From positions 310,001 through 374,000 of the forward strand of contig NZ_CP010523.2 of NCBI RefSeq assembly GCF_000828055.2: a stretch of 64,000 nucleotides of DNA, in the 5' to 3' direction. Both the position numbers and the translations under genes were made by a program. Positions 55,253 to 64,000 of this stretch are shown here, in pieces; positions within the stretch are counted from its first letter, which is position 1, and each line of letters begins with the position of its first letter. This DNA comes from Klebsiella variicola. GTDB taxonomy: Bacteria; Pseudomonadota; Gammaproteobacteria; Enterobacterales; Enterobacteriaceae. The notes beneath the pieces were generated by a model. It was not told the DNA's origin. It searched no databases and saw nothing but the letters and a program-made list of their open reading frames with translations.

Positions 55253-57349
55253 ATGGAGAGTAAACGCCTCGATAATGCCGCGCTGGCGGCGGGCATCAGC
55301 CCCAGCTATATCAATGCGCACGGCAAGCCGCAGTCTATCGCGGCTGTCACCAAACAGCGCCTGCTGGATGCGATGCATCGCTCTACCGCCGCCACGAAAG
55401 TGGCGGTTAACCCGCTGCCGAACGTGAAAATTTTCACCCACGGCAAAAAAATGTCGCTGCCGGTGGCAGGACGCGGTGAGTATCAGTGGATCCTGACCAC
55501 TGAGGACGGTAAGCAGTATCAAGGGAAAACCCGCGGCGGCGAGACGCTGCCGCTGCCGGCTAAACTGCCGGAGGGGTACCACTCCCTGACGCTCACCCAG
55601 GAGGGAGAGCGTTGGCACTGCCGGACCATTGTCGCGCCGGCGCGCTGCTACGAACCGCAGCCGCTGAAAGAGGGGAAAAAGCTGTGGGGCACCTGCGTGC
55701 AGCTTTATACCCTGCGCTCGGAGAAAAACTGGGGGATCGGCGATTTTGGCGATCTGCGGGCCATGTTGCCGGAAATCGCCCGCCGCGGCGGGTCGTTTAT
55801 TGGCCTTAACCCGATACATGCTCTCTATCCGGCGAACCCGGAGAGCGCCAGTCCGTATAGCCCGTCTTCACGTCGCTGGCTAAACGTCATCTACATCGAC
55901 GTTAATGCGGTTGAAGATTTCCAGCGTAGCGAAGAGGCGCAGGCGTGGTGGCAGTCCGCAGCGACCCAGCAGGCCTTGCAGGCGGCGCGGCAAACGGATG
56001 ATGTCGACTATACCGCGGTCACCACGCTGAAAATGACCGCGCTGCGTATGGCGTGGAAACGATTCTCTCGTCGTGAAGATGAGCAGATGACAGCGTTCCG
56101 CGAGTTTGTTCTGCGCGAAGGGGAAAGCCTCTACTGGCAGGCCGCTTTCGATGCGCTTCACGCCTGGCAGGTACAACAGGACCCGCTGCGCTGGGGCTGG
56201 CCGGCCTGGCCGAAGGCCTTTCAGGATATCGACAGCCCGGAGGTGAAAGCCTTCTGCATTGAGCATGAGGACGACGTCAGTTTCTATCTCTGGCTGCAGT
56301 GGCTGGCCTGGAGCCAGTTTGCCGCCTGCTGGGAAACCAGCCAGCGCGACGGGATGCCGATTGGCCTCTACCGCGATCTGGCGGTGGGCGTCGCCGAAGG
56401 CGGGTCGGAGACCTGGTGCGACCGTGAGCTGTACTGCCTGAAAGCGTCCGTGGGCGCGCCGCCGGATATTCTGGGCCCGCTGGGCCAGAATTGGGGCCTG
56501 CCGCCGATGGATCCGCATATTATTGCCGCTCGCGCCTATGAGCCGTTTATTGATCTGCTGCGCGCCAATATGCAGAACTGCGGCGCGCTGCGCATCGATC
56601 ACGTGATGTCGGTGCTGCGTTTGTGGTGGATCCCCTATGGTGAAACCGCCGACCATGGCGCTTACGTTCAGTATCCCGTCGACGATCTGCTGTCGCTCCT
56701 GGCCCTGGAAAGCCAGCGTCATCGCTGCATGGTGATCGGTGAAGATCTGGGCACGGTACCGGTGGAGATTGTCAGCAAGTTACGCAACAGCGGCGTCTAT
56801 TCTTATAAGGTGCTCTATTTTGAGAGTGATGCAGAGAAAACGTTCCGCGCGCCGGCGCTGTACCCGGAGCAATCAATGGCTGTGGCGACGACGCACGACC
56901 TGCCCACCCTCCGCGGCTACTGGGAAAGCGGCGATCTGACGCTAGGTAAAGCGCTGGGGCTCTATCCTGATGAGGTGGTGCTGCGCGGGCTGTACCAGGA
57001 CCGCGAGCTGGCGAAGCAAGGGCTGCTGGATGCGTTGCATAAGTACGGCTGTCTGCCCAAACGTGCCGGGCATAAGGCCTCGCTGATGAGCATGACCGGG
57101 ATCCTCAACCGGGGGATGCAGCGTTACATTGCCGACAGTAACAGTGCGCTACTGGGCCTGCAGCCGGAAGACTGGCTGGAGATGGCGTCGCCGGTTAACA
57201 TTCCGGGCACCAGCACTGAGTACCCGAACTGGCGCCGGAAGCTGTCCGTCACCCTGGAGCAGATGTTTGCCGATGAACAGGTCAATAAGCTGATTAAGGA
57301 TCTGGATAAACGGCGCAAGGCGGCGAGCAAGAAAGCCGCCGCCAGATGA
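55253..57349 (+). CDS. malQ: 4-alpha-glucanotransferase MalQ (amylomaltase)
   Basis: MalQ transfers maltodextrin chains so that MalP can act, and releases glucose. The 698-residue GH77 enzyme (E. coli 694) has nucleophile Asp449 in LRIDHVMSVLRLWW and acid/base Glu497 in VIGEDLGTVP. ATG at 55253, with AAGGAAGG upstream, is chosen over the open frame within malP. It ends the malPQ operon at a shared terminator with gntT. Confidence 0.96.
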   Translation: MESKRLDNAALAAGISPSYINAHGKPQSIAAVTKQRLLDAMHRSTAATKVAVNPLPNVKIFTHGKKMSLPVAGRGEYQWILTTEDGKQYQGKTRGGETLPLPAKLPEGYHSLTLTQEGERWHCRTIVAPARCYEPQPLKEGKKLWGTCVQLYTLRSEKNWGIGDFGDLRAMLPEIARRGGSFIGLNPIHALYPANPESASPYSPSSRRWLNVIYIDVNAVEDFQRSEEAQAWWQSAATQQALQAARQTDDVDYTAVTTLKMTALRMAWKRFSRREDEQMTAFREFVLREGESLYWQAAFDALHAWQVQQDPLRWGWPAWPKAFQDIDSPEVKAFCIEHEDDVSFYLWLQWLAWSQFAACWETSQRDGMPIGLYRDLAVGVAEGGSETWCDRELYCLKASVGAPPDILGPLGQNWGLPPMDPHIIAARAYEPFIDLLRANMQNCGALRIDHVMSVLRLWWIPYGETADHGAYVQYPVDDLLSLLALESQRHRCMVIGEDLGTVPVEIVSKLRNSGVYSYKVLYFESDAEKTFRAPALYPEQSMAVATTHDLPTLRGYWESGDLTLGKALGLYPDEVVLRGLYQDRELAKQGLLDALHKYGCLPKRAGHKASLMSMTGILNRGMQRYIADSNSALLGLQPEDWLEMASPVNIPGTSTEYPNWRRKLSVTLEQMFADEQVNKLIKDLDKRRKAASKKAAAR

Positions 57350-57393
57350 CTTCCCGCCGCGTCGTTTGCTGCGCGGCGATGAGCATGTCCGAT

Positions 57394-57432
57394 AAAAAAG
57401 GCCGGTCCGCATTATGCGGACCGGCCTTTTTC
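57394..57432. terminator. Bidirectional terminator between malQ and gntT
   Basis: A long stem (AAAAAGGCCGGTCCGCAT with its complement) has A residues on the left and T residues on the right, so it can terminate both malPQ and the convergent gntT transcripts. Confidence 0.9.
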
Positions 57433-57447
57433 TGTGCGGGAGTCTCC

Positions 57448-58764
57448 TTACACCACCATCCCCAGCAGCAGACAGCCTACCAGGCCGCATACTGAGATAA
57501 TGGTTTCCAGCACCGACCAGGACCTGATGGTCTCGCCGATGGTCAGGTTAAAGTACTCTTTGAACAGCCAGAAACCCGGATCGTTGACGTGAGAGAAGAT
57601 AACGCTGCCGGAGCCAACGGCGATAACCATCAGTTCCGGGCTGACGCCGGTGGTGGCGATCAGCGGCGCGGCAATCCCGCCTGCGGTGATGGCGGCAACG
57701 GTCGCCGAACCCAGCGCGATACGCAGCACTGCGGCGATTGACCACGCCATAAACAGCGGAGACATGTTCGATTCGTGCATGATAGAGGCGATGTATTTAT
57801 CCATGCCGCTATCCACCAGCACCTGTTTGAAGGCGCCGCCGCCGCCGATGATCAACAGCATCATGGCGATGATTTTAATAGAAGAAGTCAGGGTATCGTT
57901 GATCTGCTCCATGGAGCGGCCGCGGTTCAAACCGAAGGTGAACAGGGCGATCAGTACCGCAATCAGGGTGGCCATCACCGGGTCGCCGAAGAACTCAGCA
58001 ATCGGCAGGAAGGCGTGGCCCTTCGGCAGGATCATCTCGGCCACGGCGCGCATCGCCATCAGGATCACCGGTACCAGCGAGGTCCAGACGCTGACGCCAA
58101 AGCCAGGCATCTCTTCTTCTGTGAACACTTTCGGGTTATGCAGGCCTTCCGGGATCGGCTTATCAATGCCTTTCAGGAAGCGCGCAAACACCGGCCCTGC
58201 CAGGATAACCGTCGGGATAGCCAGAATGGTGCCGTAGAGCAGCGTTTTGCCCATATCGGCATGGAAGATGGTGGCAATCGCGGTCGGACCCGGATGCGGC
58301 GGCAGGAAGCCGTGGGTGACAGAGAGCGCGGCGGCCATCGGGACACCGACGTACAGCAGCGGGATGCGGGCCGAGGCGGCGATGGTAAATACCAGCGGCA
58401 GCATCAGCACGAAGCCTACTTCATAGAACAGCGCGAAGCCGACGGTGAAGCCGGTCAGGACCACGGCCCACTGAATATGCTTCTTACCGAACTTATTGAT
58501 AAGGGTAGTGGCGATACGCTGGGCGCCGCCGCAGTCTGCCAGCAGTTTACCGAGCATAGCCCCGAAGCCCATGATCAGCGCGAGGCTGCCAAGGGTGCCG
58601 CCAACGCCGTTCTTGATAGAGACGATCACTTTATCCAGCGGCATACCCTGCATTAATCCGACGGCGAGCGCCACCAGAACCAGCGCAATGAAGCCGTTCA
58701 TTTTGAAACGGATCATTAACAGCAATAACAGGGCAACCCCGATAGCAACGATGATTAATGGCAT
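57448..58764 (-). CDS. gntT: High-affinity gluconate transporter GntT
   Basis: GntT is a high-affinity gluconate:proton symporter of the GntP family. The 438-residue, roughly twelve-helix protein matches E. coli GntT, with VGGTLGSLALIMGFGAMLGK and GFLPPHPGPTAIATIF. It is paralogous to GntU. Two GntR operators lie upstream. Confidence 0.95.
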   Translation of the reverse strand: MPLIIVAIGVALLLLLMIRFKMNGFIALVLVALAVGLMQGMPLDKVIVSIKNGVGGTLGSLALIMGFGAMLGKLLADCGGAQRIATTLINKFGKKHIQWAVVLTGFTVGFALFYEVGFVLMLPLVFTIAASARIPLLYVGVPMAAALSVTHGFLPPHPGPTAIATIFHADMGKTLLYGTILAIPTVILAGPVFARFLKGIDKPIPEGLHNPKVFTEEEMPGFGVSVWTSLVPVILMAMRAVAEMILPKGHAFLPIAEFFGDPVMATLIAVLIALFTFGLNRGRSMEQINDTLTSSIKIIAMMLLIIGGGGAFKQVLVDSGMDKYIASIMHESNMSPLFMAWSIAAVLRIALGSATVAAITAGGIAAPLIATTGVSPELMVIAVGSGSVIFSHVNDPGFWLFKEYFNLTIGETIRSWSVLETIISVCGLVGCLLLGMVV

Positions 58765-58784
58765 GATTTACCTGGCCTTAATTT

Positions 58785-58796
58785 GTTATGGGTAAC
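58785..58796 (-). promoter_or_regulatory. GntR operator 1 of gntT
   Basis: GTTATGGGTAAC is a dyad of the GntR type, 21 bp upstream of the gntT start codon, hence probably in the leader. Confidence 0.75.
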
Positions 58797-58928
58797 GTCA
58801 AAGATTCAACCTGTAAGACATCTGCCCCATGTGGGAGCAAAATAGTCTGGCACCGTAAATACTTGCATTATCCTTACCCAGAGAAAGGATAGCTGGCTAT
58901 TTTTTTGCCGGTGGTGCCTGAAGGGGAT

Positions 58929-58942
58929 GATACGGGTAACAT
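58929..58942 (-). promoter_or_regulatory. GntR operator 2 of gntT
   Basis: GATACGGGTAACAT reads ATGTTACCCGTATC on the minus strand, a GntR box about 145 bp from operator 1. The 335-bp gap between gntT and nfuA (58765-59100) holds these sites and no gene. Confidence 0.75.
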
Positions 58943-59100
58943 GTGAGGGTTGAGAATCACCTGACGGGGGAAAATGTTAAATATGAGACTTAAGTCATAC
59001 TCTTTCCCCGGTTTTTGCCGGTCATTTAGCGGGAGATGTTGCGCGGTAACACAGAAAGGGCCAGGGAGGACCGGCGGCAGGGTGCCGCCGGAGGAAGGGC

Positions 59101-59676
59101 TTAGTAGTAGGAGTGCTCGCCGCGCTGATGCTCGGTCAAATCGCGAACCCCTTTCAGCTCCGGAAACTCGTTCAGCAGTTGCTTTTCAATGCCTTCTTTC
59201 AGGGTCACGTCAACCATCGAACAGCCGTTGCATCCGCCGCCGAACTGCAGAATAGCCAGACCGTCGTCGGTGATCTCCATCAGCGACACGCGGCCGCCGT
59301 GGCCCGCCAGCTGCGGGTTAATCTGCGACTGCAGCAGGTACTCGACGCGCTCCATCAGCGGGGCATCGTCAGAGACTTTGCGCATCTTGGCGTTCGGCGC
59401 TTTCAGCGTCAGCTGCGAGCCAAGCTGGTCGGTGACGAAATCAATTTCAGCGTCTTCCAGATAGGGCGCGCTGAGCTCATCGACATAGGCGGTCAGCTGT
59501 TCAAATTTCAGCGCCGTGTCGGTGTCTTCCACCGCATCCGGTGGGCAGTAAGATACGCCGCACTCAGCGTTTGGGGTGCCGGGATTAATCACAAATACGC
59601 GAATTTGCGTCCCTTCTTCCTGATTTGCCAGCAGTTTGGCAAAGTGCGCTTGTGCAGCATCGGAAATACGGATCAT
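59101..59676 (-). CDS. nfuA: Fe-S biogenesis protein NfuA
   Basis: NfuA carries [4Fe-4S] clusters to apoproteins under oxidative stress or iron limitation. The 191-residue protein has a degenerate A-type N-domain and a C-terminal Nfu domain with the cluster-binding Cys149 and Cys152 in [11 protein letters not shown], the same positions as in E. coli. It is followed upstream on the same strand by gntX. Confidence 0.96.
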   Translation of the reverse strand: MIRISDAAQAHFAKLLANQEEGTQIRVFVINPGTPNAECGVSYCPPDAVEDTDTALKFEQLTAYVDELSAPYLEDAEIDFVTDQLGSQLTLKAPNAKMRKVSDDAPLMERVEYLLQSQINPQLAGHGGRVSLMEITDDGLAILQFGGGCNGCSMVDVTLKEGIEKQLLNEFPELKGVRDLTEHQRGEHSYY

Positions 59677-59734
59677 AGCGTTGGCCTAATAGTTGACTAT
59701 TTTACTGGGTTATAATACGCCCATCAGCGGGGGT

Positions 59735-60409
59735 CTACAAGGTACGGCACAAACACCATACCTGAACCGTCGCGGCGCCGTTTCGCAAAAGCAGGCGGGA
59801 TATCTCGGCGACGGTGCTGCCGGTCGTGACGACATCATCCACGATAGCGATATGGAGTCCCTCCACGGCAAATTCAAGCTGAAAGGCATTTTTCAGGTTC
59901 TGCCTGCGCTGGCGGGCATTGAGCGAATGTTGGACGGCGCCGGCTCGCTGGCGCGTCAGGCCTTCCCGATGCCAGACGCAACCTCGCCAGCGGGCTAACG
60001 GTCGGCACAGTTCGTCACACTGATTATAACCCCGGCGCCAGCGGCGGCGATGCCACAGCGGTACGCCGACCATACCGTCCACCGGCGGCAAATCGTGCCG
60101 CTGCAGAAGACGCAGCAGCAGCAGGCGCGCGAGGGCGGGCCCCAGCTCCGGACGATGGTGAAACTTCAACTGCTGGACCAGACCGCTCAGCGGCGGGCGA
60201 TAGTCATTGACTGCCACCAGCCAATGCCAGGGAGGTGGTTTTTGCAGGCAGCGGCCGCAGGGGTGATGGGATGTCGCCGCCGGCAGGCCACACTGGGGGC
60301 AGAGCGGGGGGCAGGCGAGCAGGGCGCGGCTGCAGCGGGAGCAGATCCCCCAGCAGGCGACCGCCAGCGGCATTTGGCATAGCCAGCATAAGCTGTGTGC
60401 TGTTAGCAT
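59735..60409 (-). CDS. gntX: GntX, ComF-type phosphoribosyltransferase-like protein
   Basis: A 224-residue protein of the ComF/GntX family, linked to DNA uptake and use of DNA as nutrient in E. coli (also called YhgH). Near the N-terminus is a four-cysteine zinc-type motif (CWLC, CSRC, CPQCG and CGRC). The C-terminus has the PRTase motif IVDDVVTTGSTVAEI. ATG at 60409 is chosen; the frame is open upstream to 60889, inside bioH. It is divergent from bioH with a 39-bp gap. Confidence 0.9.
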   Translation of the reverse strand: MLTAHSLCWLCQMPLAVACWGICSRCSRALLACPPLCPQCGLPAATSHHPCGRCLQKPPPWHWLVAVNDYRPPLSGLVQQLKFHHRPELGPALARLLLLRLLQRHDLPPVDGMVGVPLWHRRRWRRGYNQCDELCRPLARWRGCVWHREGLTRQRAGAVQHSLNARQRRQNLKNAFQLEFAVEGLHIAIVDDVVTTGSTVAEISRLLLRNGAATVQVWCLCRTL

Positions 60410-60448
60410 ATTTGGCCTTCTGTCCAGTAAAAAAGAGAACGGTAACGG

Positions 60449-61222
60449 ATGAACGACATCTGGTGGCAAACAATCGGCGAAGGGGATTGTCATCTTGTGC
60501 TGCTGCACGGCTGGGGACTGAACGCTCAGGTATGGGATTGCATCACGCCGCAGCTGGCTTCGCATTTTACCCTGCACCTGGTGGATCTGCCTGGCTATGG
60601 CCGCAGCGGCGGGTATGGGGCGATGTCGCTCGAGGCGATGGCGCAGCGGGTGCTGGAGCAGGCTCCTCCTCAGGCGGTGTGGCTGGGCTGGAGCCTGGGC
60701 GGGCTGGTGGCAAGCCAGGTGGCGATGATGCACCCGGAACGCGTGCAGGCGCTGGTGACGGTTGCCTCTTCCCCCTGTTTCGCGGCTTGTGACGACTGGC
60801 CCGGCATCAAGCCCGAGGTGCTGGCCGGGTTTCAGCAGCAGCTGAGCGACGATTTCCAGCGCACCGTCGAGCGATTCCTCGCTCTGCAAACCATGGGCAC
60901 AGAGAGCGCGCGTCAGGATGCGCGGGCGTTAAAGCAGGCGGTGCTCTCGCTGCCGATGCCTTCCGCCGAGGCGCTGAACGGCGGACTGGAGATCCTCAGA
61001 ACCGTCGATCTGCGCCAGGCGCTGGTTGGGTTGCCGATACCGTTTCTGCGGCTGTATGGCCGGCTGGACGGACTGGTGCCGCGCAAGATTGTCCCGCTGC
61101 TGGATGAGCTGTGGCCGGAAAGCGAGTCAATCCTCTTCGATAAGGCGGCGCATGCGCCGTTTGTTTCCCATCCCGCGGCCTTCTGCGAGCCGCTGCTGGC
61201 GTTGAAAACGCGGCTGGGGTAA
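60449..61222 (+). CDS. bioH: Pimeloyl-ACP methyl ester esterase BioH
   Basis: BioH removes the methyl group from pimeloyl-ACP methyl ester, ending the pimelate part of biotin synthesis. The 257-residue alpha/beta hydrolase has nucleophile Ser82 in GWSLGG, Asp207 in RLDGLVP and His235 in KAAHAPF, the E. coli triad positions. The oxyanion region is LLHGWGLN. It is separate from the bio operon, as in E. coli. Confidence 0.96.
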   Translation: MNDIWWQTIGEGDCHLVLLHGWGLNAQVWDCITPQLASHFTLHLVDLPGYGRSGGYGAMSLEAMAQRVLEQAPPQAVWLGWSLGGLVASQVAMMHPERVQALVTVASSPCFAACDDWPGIKPEVLAGFQQQLSDDFQRTVERFLALQTMGTESARQDARALKQAVLSLPMPSAEALNGGLEILRTVDLRQALVGLPIPFLRLYGRLDGLVPRKIVPLLDELWPESESILFDKAAHAPFVSHPAAFCEPLLALKTRLG

Positions 61223-61342
61223 TTTTTTTTGCCGCGCCATGGTAAATGGGCCATTCCTAGCAATACTTAGGTTGTTACGGTGGTTGATTATTTCATTCCG
61301 CCACCGTGACCTACAATAACAACCTTATGGAGAGTAGAGGCT

Positions 61343-61612
61343 ATGAAACTTGTTACAGGAATGGTTGCATCTCTGGTGATTGGCACCCTGTCTTTTGGCG
61401 CATTTGCCGCGAAAGAGATCCAAAAAGAAGACGTGGCGAAGATGAATTTGACCAAGGTCGGCAGCATCACGACCTCCAGGACGACGTCACCGATGGACGC
61501 CCGACGCGATCTGTCTAAAAAAGCCGATGAGCTGGGTGGGAAATACTTTGTGGTGATTGCCGGGCAGAAAAACGAAAAAACCGTACACGCTAACGCTGAC
61601 GTTTATAAATAA
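61343..61612 (+). CDS. DUF1471 (YhcN/BhsA-type) periplasmic protein
   Basis: An 89-residue protein with a signal peptide (MKLVTGMVASLVIGTLSFGA, cut near FAA) and a compact domain ending in GGKYFVVIAGQKNEKTVHANADVYK, characteristic of the YdgH/BhsA/McbA (DUF1471) family. Members are linked to stress resistance and biofilm. A terminator follows. It lies between bioH and feoC, where E. coli K-12 has no such gene that I recall. Confidence 0.85.
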   Translation: MKLVTGMVASLVIGTLSFGAFAAKEIQKEDVAKMNLTKVGSITTSRTTSPMDARRDLSKKADELGGKYFVVIAGQKNEKTVHANADVYK

Positions 61613-61623
61613 TCCAGTCATAA

Positions 61624-61648
61624 AAAACGGGCCTGTTGGCCCGTTTTT
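61624..61648 (+). terminator. Terminator after DUF1471 gene
   Basis: AAAACGGGCC-TGTT-GGCCCGTTTTT is a good Rho-independent terminator; its flanking A run would also let it act leftward on feoC. Confidence 0.85.
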
Positions 61649-61698
61649 CACTGCTGACTTACTCGTTTTACCCGCTGCACGACCAGGCCTGACTCCTT

Positions 61699-61938
61699 TC
61701 ATCGCAGCGCCCACCACTCCTGCTGGCACGCCGCTTTCCCTTCAGGACAGCTTTTACAGCTGCCTGAGAGACAGCCCTCGCTCGTTTCGCTGATCCGTAC
61801 CACCTTACCCATGGCTTCCATCCGTTCCAGCATCGCGTCAATCAGCGGCTGAGGCGTCCGCAGGCGGGCGCTGAGCTGTTTCGCCTCCATACGACCCTGC
61901 AGGGCCAGCATATCGCGGACTTCCATTAACGACGCCAC
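61699..61938 (-). CDS. feoC: Ferrous iron transport accessory protein FeoC
   Basis: FeoC is a small winged-helix protein that binds FeoB and stabilises it; the K. pneumoniae protein carries an Fe-S cluster. The 79-residue protein shows Cys56, Cys61, Cys64 and Cys71 ([16 protein letters not shown]), the reported cluster ligands. It lies 9 bp downstream of feoB in the feoABC order. The close match to the Klebsiella protein supports the genus call. Confidence 0.95.
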   Translation of the reverse strand: MASLMEVRDMLALQGRMEAKQLSARLRTPQPLIDAMLERMEAMGKVVRISETSEGCLSGSCKSCPEGKAACQQEWWALR

Positions 61939-61947
61939 AGACCCTCC

Positions 61948-64000
61948 TTAGTGGCAATCACCAGCCGGGCTGGAACAGCAGGAGGCCGGCGTTTTTCGGG
62001 TGGCCAGCAGCGAGACGTCCACCCGGCTGCGCGCCCGGCGCAGCAGGCCGAAGAGCACCACGTTGAACAACACCACTGCCAGGATACACGCCAGGCTGTA
62101 GCGCGGATGGTCGCTAAAGCTGACGGTCTGGTAATAGAGCGTCGAGAGCGAATAGGCGATATTCAGCCCCCACAGGATGGAGAAGGTCATCCAGCCGCGG
62201 CTCGATTCGCGGGCGATGGCGCCCATCACCGAGATGCAGGGGATATAGAGCAGAACGAAGATCAGGTAGCTGTATGCCGCCGCCGCGCTGCCAAATTTAC
62301 TGCCCATCACGCCCATGGCGCCGGTGGCCATCTCGCCATCGCCTTTGCTGGCTTCGATGGGGTTGGCCAGGACGCTGAGGCTGAAGGTGTCTTTCAGTCC
62401 CTGCCATGTTTCGTCGACGGCGGCGAGCAGTTCTTCGCCGAGGCTGAAGGTCTGCGGATTGAATTCCTCATTCTGGATATCTTCGGCGGTATAGAGGGTG
62501 TTCAGCGTACCGACCACCACCTCCTTCGCCATCGCGCCGGTAAACAGGCCGACGGTGGCCTGCCAGTTATCTTCATGCACGCCGATCGGTTTAAACACCG
62601 GCGTAATGACCCGGCTCACCGAGGCCAGCGCGGAGTCGTTGATGTTGTCGACGACCTTACCGCTCAGCGAGAAGCTGTTCAGCGCGCTGAGGAAGATGCT
62701 GACAATGACGATCACCTTCCCGGCGCGCAGCACAAAGCCTTTCAGGCGCTGCCAGGTCTGGATAATCAGGCTCTTGATGTGCGGGACGTGGTACACCGGC
62801 AGCTCCATCACGAACGGCGAGGCTTCGCCACGCATAATGGTGTGCTTCAGCATCAGGCCGGTGAGAATGGCCATCACAATGCCCAGCACGTAGAGCGAGA
62901 AGACCGCCAGCGCACCGTTCTGACCAAAGAACGCGGCCGCGAAGACGGCGAAGATCGCCAGCCGCGCGCCGCAGGACATAAACGGCGCCATCATAATGGT
63001 CATCAGACGCTCGCGCGGTGCGTCAAGGGTGCGGGCGCCCATCACCGACGGCACGTTGCAGCCGAAACCGACAATCAACGGGACAAAGGATTTCCCCGGC
63101 AGGCCGAGGGCTTGCATCAGGCGGTCCATGACAAAGGCGGCGCGAGCCATGTAGCCGGAGTCCTCGAGGAAGGAGAGGAACAGATACATCATGCCGATCT
63201 GCGGCACCAGCGGCAGCACGGTGTTGATACCGCCGCCGATCCCCTGGGCGAGGAACACGGTCAGCCAGTCCGGGAAGTGCAGGGTGTAGCCCAGCCATTG
63301 AATACCGTGAATAAAGACCGCGACCGAGCCGGCATCAAAAATCGGCTGCAGCGCGCCGCCGATGTTGATCGCCAGCAGGAACATCAGGTACATGACAAAG
63401 AGAAAAATCGGTAACCCGAGGAAGCGGTTAAGGATCACTTTGTCCATTGCCGCGGTGAAGCGGCTTGGCTCGGCGGTCAGGGTGTTGCTGACGGCGTCGC
63501 AAACGGCGGCGATGGTCTGATAGCGCGCGTCTGCGATATGCAACGCCGGGTCGTCGATCTCGTCGCTGAGATTCGCCAGAGCAATATCCAGTTTATCGGC
63601 GGCGTCGCCGGCATAGGCCCGGCTGTAGATATCGCCCTCCAGCATCTGCAGACCCAGCCAGCGCCGCTGCCGGGTCGGGATCTGCGCTGACATTTGCTGC
63701 GCCAGCAGGTCAGCTTCGCGCAGCAGCGGCTGCGGATAGTGAACCAGCTCAATATCGCTGTTCGCCTGATGACGGTCGAGGGCAATCTTCAGCGCTTCGA
63801 TTCCGCGTCCGCGGGTTGAGACCAGCGGAATGACCGGGCAGCCGAGACGGGCGGCGAGGGCGTCGATATCGATACGCACCTGCTGCTTTTCGGCGATATC
63901 CAGCATGTTCAGCGCGACGACGCAGGGGATCCCCAGCTCGAGCAGCTGCAGCGTCAGATAGAGGTTTCGCTCAAGGTTGGAGGCATCAACCACGTTAATC
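61948..64000 (-). CDS. feoB: Ferrous iron permease FeoB, C-terminal part
   Basis: FeoB imports Fe(II) across the inner membrane. About 684 of roughly 773 residues are present; the start and the first part of the G domain (P loop, switches) lie beyond the right edge. Visible parts are the end of the G domain (VVALNMLD, i.e. the NxxD motif), the GDI region, then a core of about eleven helices with GFGCNVPSVMG and the Gate motifs. The C-terminus is Cys-rich (CCSSPAGDCH). Confidence 0.95.
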   Translation of the reverse strand, partial: INVVDASNLERNLYLTLQLLELGIPCVVALNMLDIAEKQQVRIDIDALAARLGCPVIPLVSTRGRGIEALKIALDRHQANSDIELVHYPQPLLREADLLAQQMSAQIPTRQRRWLGLQMLEGDIYSRAYAGDAADKLDIALANLSDEIDDPALHIADARYQTIAAVCDAVSNTLTAEPSRFTAAMDKVILNRFLGLPIFLFVMYLMFLLAINIGGALQPIFDAGSVAVFIHGIQWLGYTLHFPDWLTVFLAQGIGGGINTVLPLVPQIGMMYLFLSFLEDSGYMARAAFVMDRLMQALGLPGKSFVPLIVGFGCNVPSVMGARTLDAPRERLMTIMMAPFMSCGARLAIFAVFAAAFFGQNGALAVFSLYVLGIVMAILTGLMLKHTIMRGEASPFVMELPVYHVPHIKSLIIQTWQRLKGFVLRAGKVIVIVSIFLSALNSFSLSGKVVDNINDSALASVSRVITPVFKPIGVHEDNWQATVGLFTGAMAKEVVVGTLNTLYTAEDIQNEEFNPQTFSLGEELLAAVDETWQGLKDTFSLSVLANPIEASKGDGEMATGAMGVMGSKFGSAAAAYSYLIFVLLYIPCISVMGAIARESSRGWMTFSILWGLNIAYSLSTLYYQTVSFSDHPRYSLACILAVVLFNVVLFGLLRRARSRVDVSLLATRKTPASCCSSPAGDCH

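Noticed and set aside
53689-55296. 535-residue frame antisense to malP
   Set aside because: A shadow of MalP; there is no family signature and no ribosome site.
61951-63414. 487-residue frame antisense to feoB
   Set aside because: A high-GC shadow of FeoB, rich in His, Arg and Gln with no recognisable domain.

Overview
The window is a chromosomal segment of an enterobacterium, most likely a member of the Klebsiella pneumoniae complex. Most genes and their order match the E. coli stretch from zntA/yhhN to feoB (ftsYEX-rpoH, liv, ugp, ggt, gntRKU, asd, glg, glp, mal, gntT, bioH, feo). Klebsiella-like features are the GC-rich coding sequence, the FeoC sequence, the abundant REP/BIME-type palindromes, and several genes with no E. 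coli counterpart at these positions. Assignments rest on recalled family sequences and on motifs read in the window; no search was run.

Layout, left to right. 1-2100: ZntR-type operator of zntA (the gene lies off the left edge), yhhN, yhhM, yhhL and rsmD. 2264-6630: ftsY-ftsE-ftsX, then rpoH with a conserved sigma-E promoter and DnaA boxes. 6683-10982: an accessory block with a MocR/GabR-type regulator divergent from a PuuE-like aminotransferase and an HAAAP-family permease. 11240-18651: branched-chain amino acid uptake (livJ, panM, livK, livHMGF), with about 507 bp of tandem repeats after livJ. 18823-19409: a Phd/Doc-type toxin-antitoxin pair between two identical 46-bp repeats. 19701-24662: ugpBAECQ for glycerol-3-phosphate and glycerophosphodiester uptake. 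24686-30450: yhhA, ggt, yhhY, the Fur-controlled small RNA RyhB, a membrane-anchored bactofilin, yhhX and yhhW. 30565-33611: gntR, gntKU. 34074-44852: asd, then glgBXCAP. 45066-45712: a HigBA-like toxin-antitoxin pair. 45775-49506: glpD facing glpEGR. 49522-57349: malT divergent from malPQ. 57448-64000: gntT, nfuA, gntX, bioH, a DUF1471 protein, feoC and the C-terminal part of feoB, which runs off the right edge.

How the genes work together. Much of the window is carbon storage and sugar-acid use: glgBXCAP makes and breaks glycogen, malPQ handles maltodextrins, gntKU and gntT take up and phosphorylate gluconate under GntR, and glpD and ugp feed glycerol-3-phosphate into metabolism. Regulatory DNA recognisable by eye includes ZntR, sigma-E, DnaA, Fur, GntR, CRP, GlpR and MalT sites and two toxin-antitoxin operators.

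No clearly new multi-gene system is visible. The best candidates for a closer look are the dimeric tandem hairpin array after livJ, the repeat-flanked phd-doc insertion, the bactofilin gene convergent with RyhB, and the regulator-aminotransferase-permease block.
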